64,000 nt of DNA from Shimia marina (GTDB taxonomy: Bacteria > Pseudomonadota > Alphaproteobacteria > Rhodobacterales > Rhodobacteraceae). This document shows positions 63,484-64,000 of the stretch, one piece after another. The DNA lies in the NCBI RefSeq assembly GCF_001458175.1, contig NZ_CYPW01000009.1, forward strand, positions 23,769 through 87,768. Direction: 5' to 3'. Both the position numbers and the translations under genes were made by a program. Each line of letters opens with the position of its first letter. Position 1 is the first letter of the stretch. The notes under the pieces were generated by a model that made no database searches, had not been told where the DNA came from, and saw only the letters and a program-made list of their open reading frames with translations.

Positions 63484-64000
<517 letters not shown>

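Overview
The window reads as a chromosomal segment of a marine alphaproteobacterium of the Rhodobacterales (Roseobacter group). The support is indirect but consistent: a fabH-plsX-rpmF-DUF177 block followed by ihfA, a MerR-like regulator and tRNA-Pro; an argS-SPOR-nagZ-scpA-scpB block; a long-form (two-domain) dCTP deaminase; an OlsB-type ornithine-lipid acyltransferase; and intergenic palindromes of a kind common in this group. No rRNA, insertion sequence, integrase, phage gene or CRISPR array was seen. The two genes at the edges (an SDR at the left, enolase at the right) are cut by the window.

Layout. 1-8.6 kb: mixed housekeeping genes (partial SDR, an exported MORN-repeat protein, NAD synthetase, a GGDEF protein, GluRS, a Tat-exported metallo-beta-lactamase-fold enzyme, an AIG2-like protein, an NsrR-like Rrf2 regulator). 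8.6-13.5 kb: the glycine cleavage operon gcvT-gcvH-gcvP behind a recognisable promoter and a tandem glycine riboswitch. 13.5-18.7 kb: YbbA/YbbP-like ABC transporter divergent from a TesA-like esterase, then xthA and erpA. 18.8-25.4 kb: dgt, argS, SPOR protein, nagZ, scpA, scpB. 25.4-31.7 kb: dCTP deaminase, tRNA-Pro, MerR-like protein, ihfA, fabH, plsX, rpmF, DUF177. 31.8-36.1 kb: bamE, olsB, uup and a capsule-type glycosyltransferase. 36.1-44.2 kb is the most accessory-looking part: a lipoprotein subtilase with a barrel-like tail, a putatively zinc-controlled operon encoding a small protein and a COG0523 GTPase without its usual CxCC motif, an M20 peptidase, a LytTR protein lying antisense to a PAP2 remnant, and an AraC regulator divergent from a Tat-exported isochorismatase-like hydrolase with direct repeats between them. 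44.4-56.6 kb: prs, several small enzyme operons, the ribF-ycgN-ltaE operon, and tyrS. 56.8-64 kb: a LuxR-HTH/alpha-beta-hydrolase fusion, anmK, a desaturase-cupin pair, a hydrolase, a DUF2306 membrane protein and enolase.

How genes work together. gcvTHP make one glycine-sensing catabolic unit. plsX and fabH feed fatty acid and phospholipid synthesis beside rpmF. nagZ and anmK both recycle peptidoglycan fragments. scpA/scpB act in chromosome segregation. The strongest candidates for something undescribed are (i) 38.3-40.1 kb, where a Zur-like box, a foldable leader, a 76-residue protein and a CxCC-less COG0523 GTPase are stacked; (ii) the one-component regulator-hydrolase fusion at 56.8 kb with its small membrane-protein neighbour; and (iii) the LytTR/PAP2 antisense chimera at 41.6-42.3 kb. 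All functional statements rest on reading motifs by eye; no database search was run.
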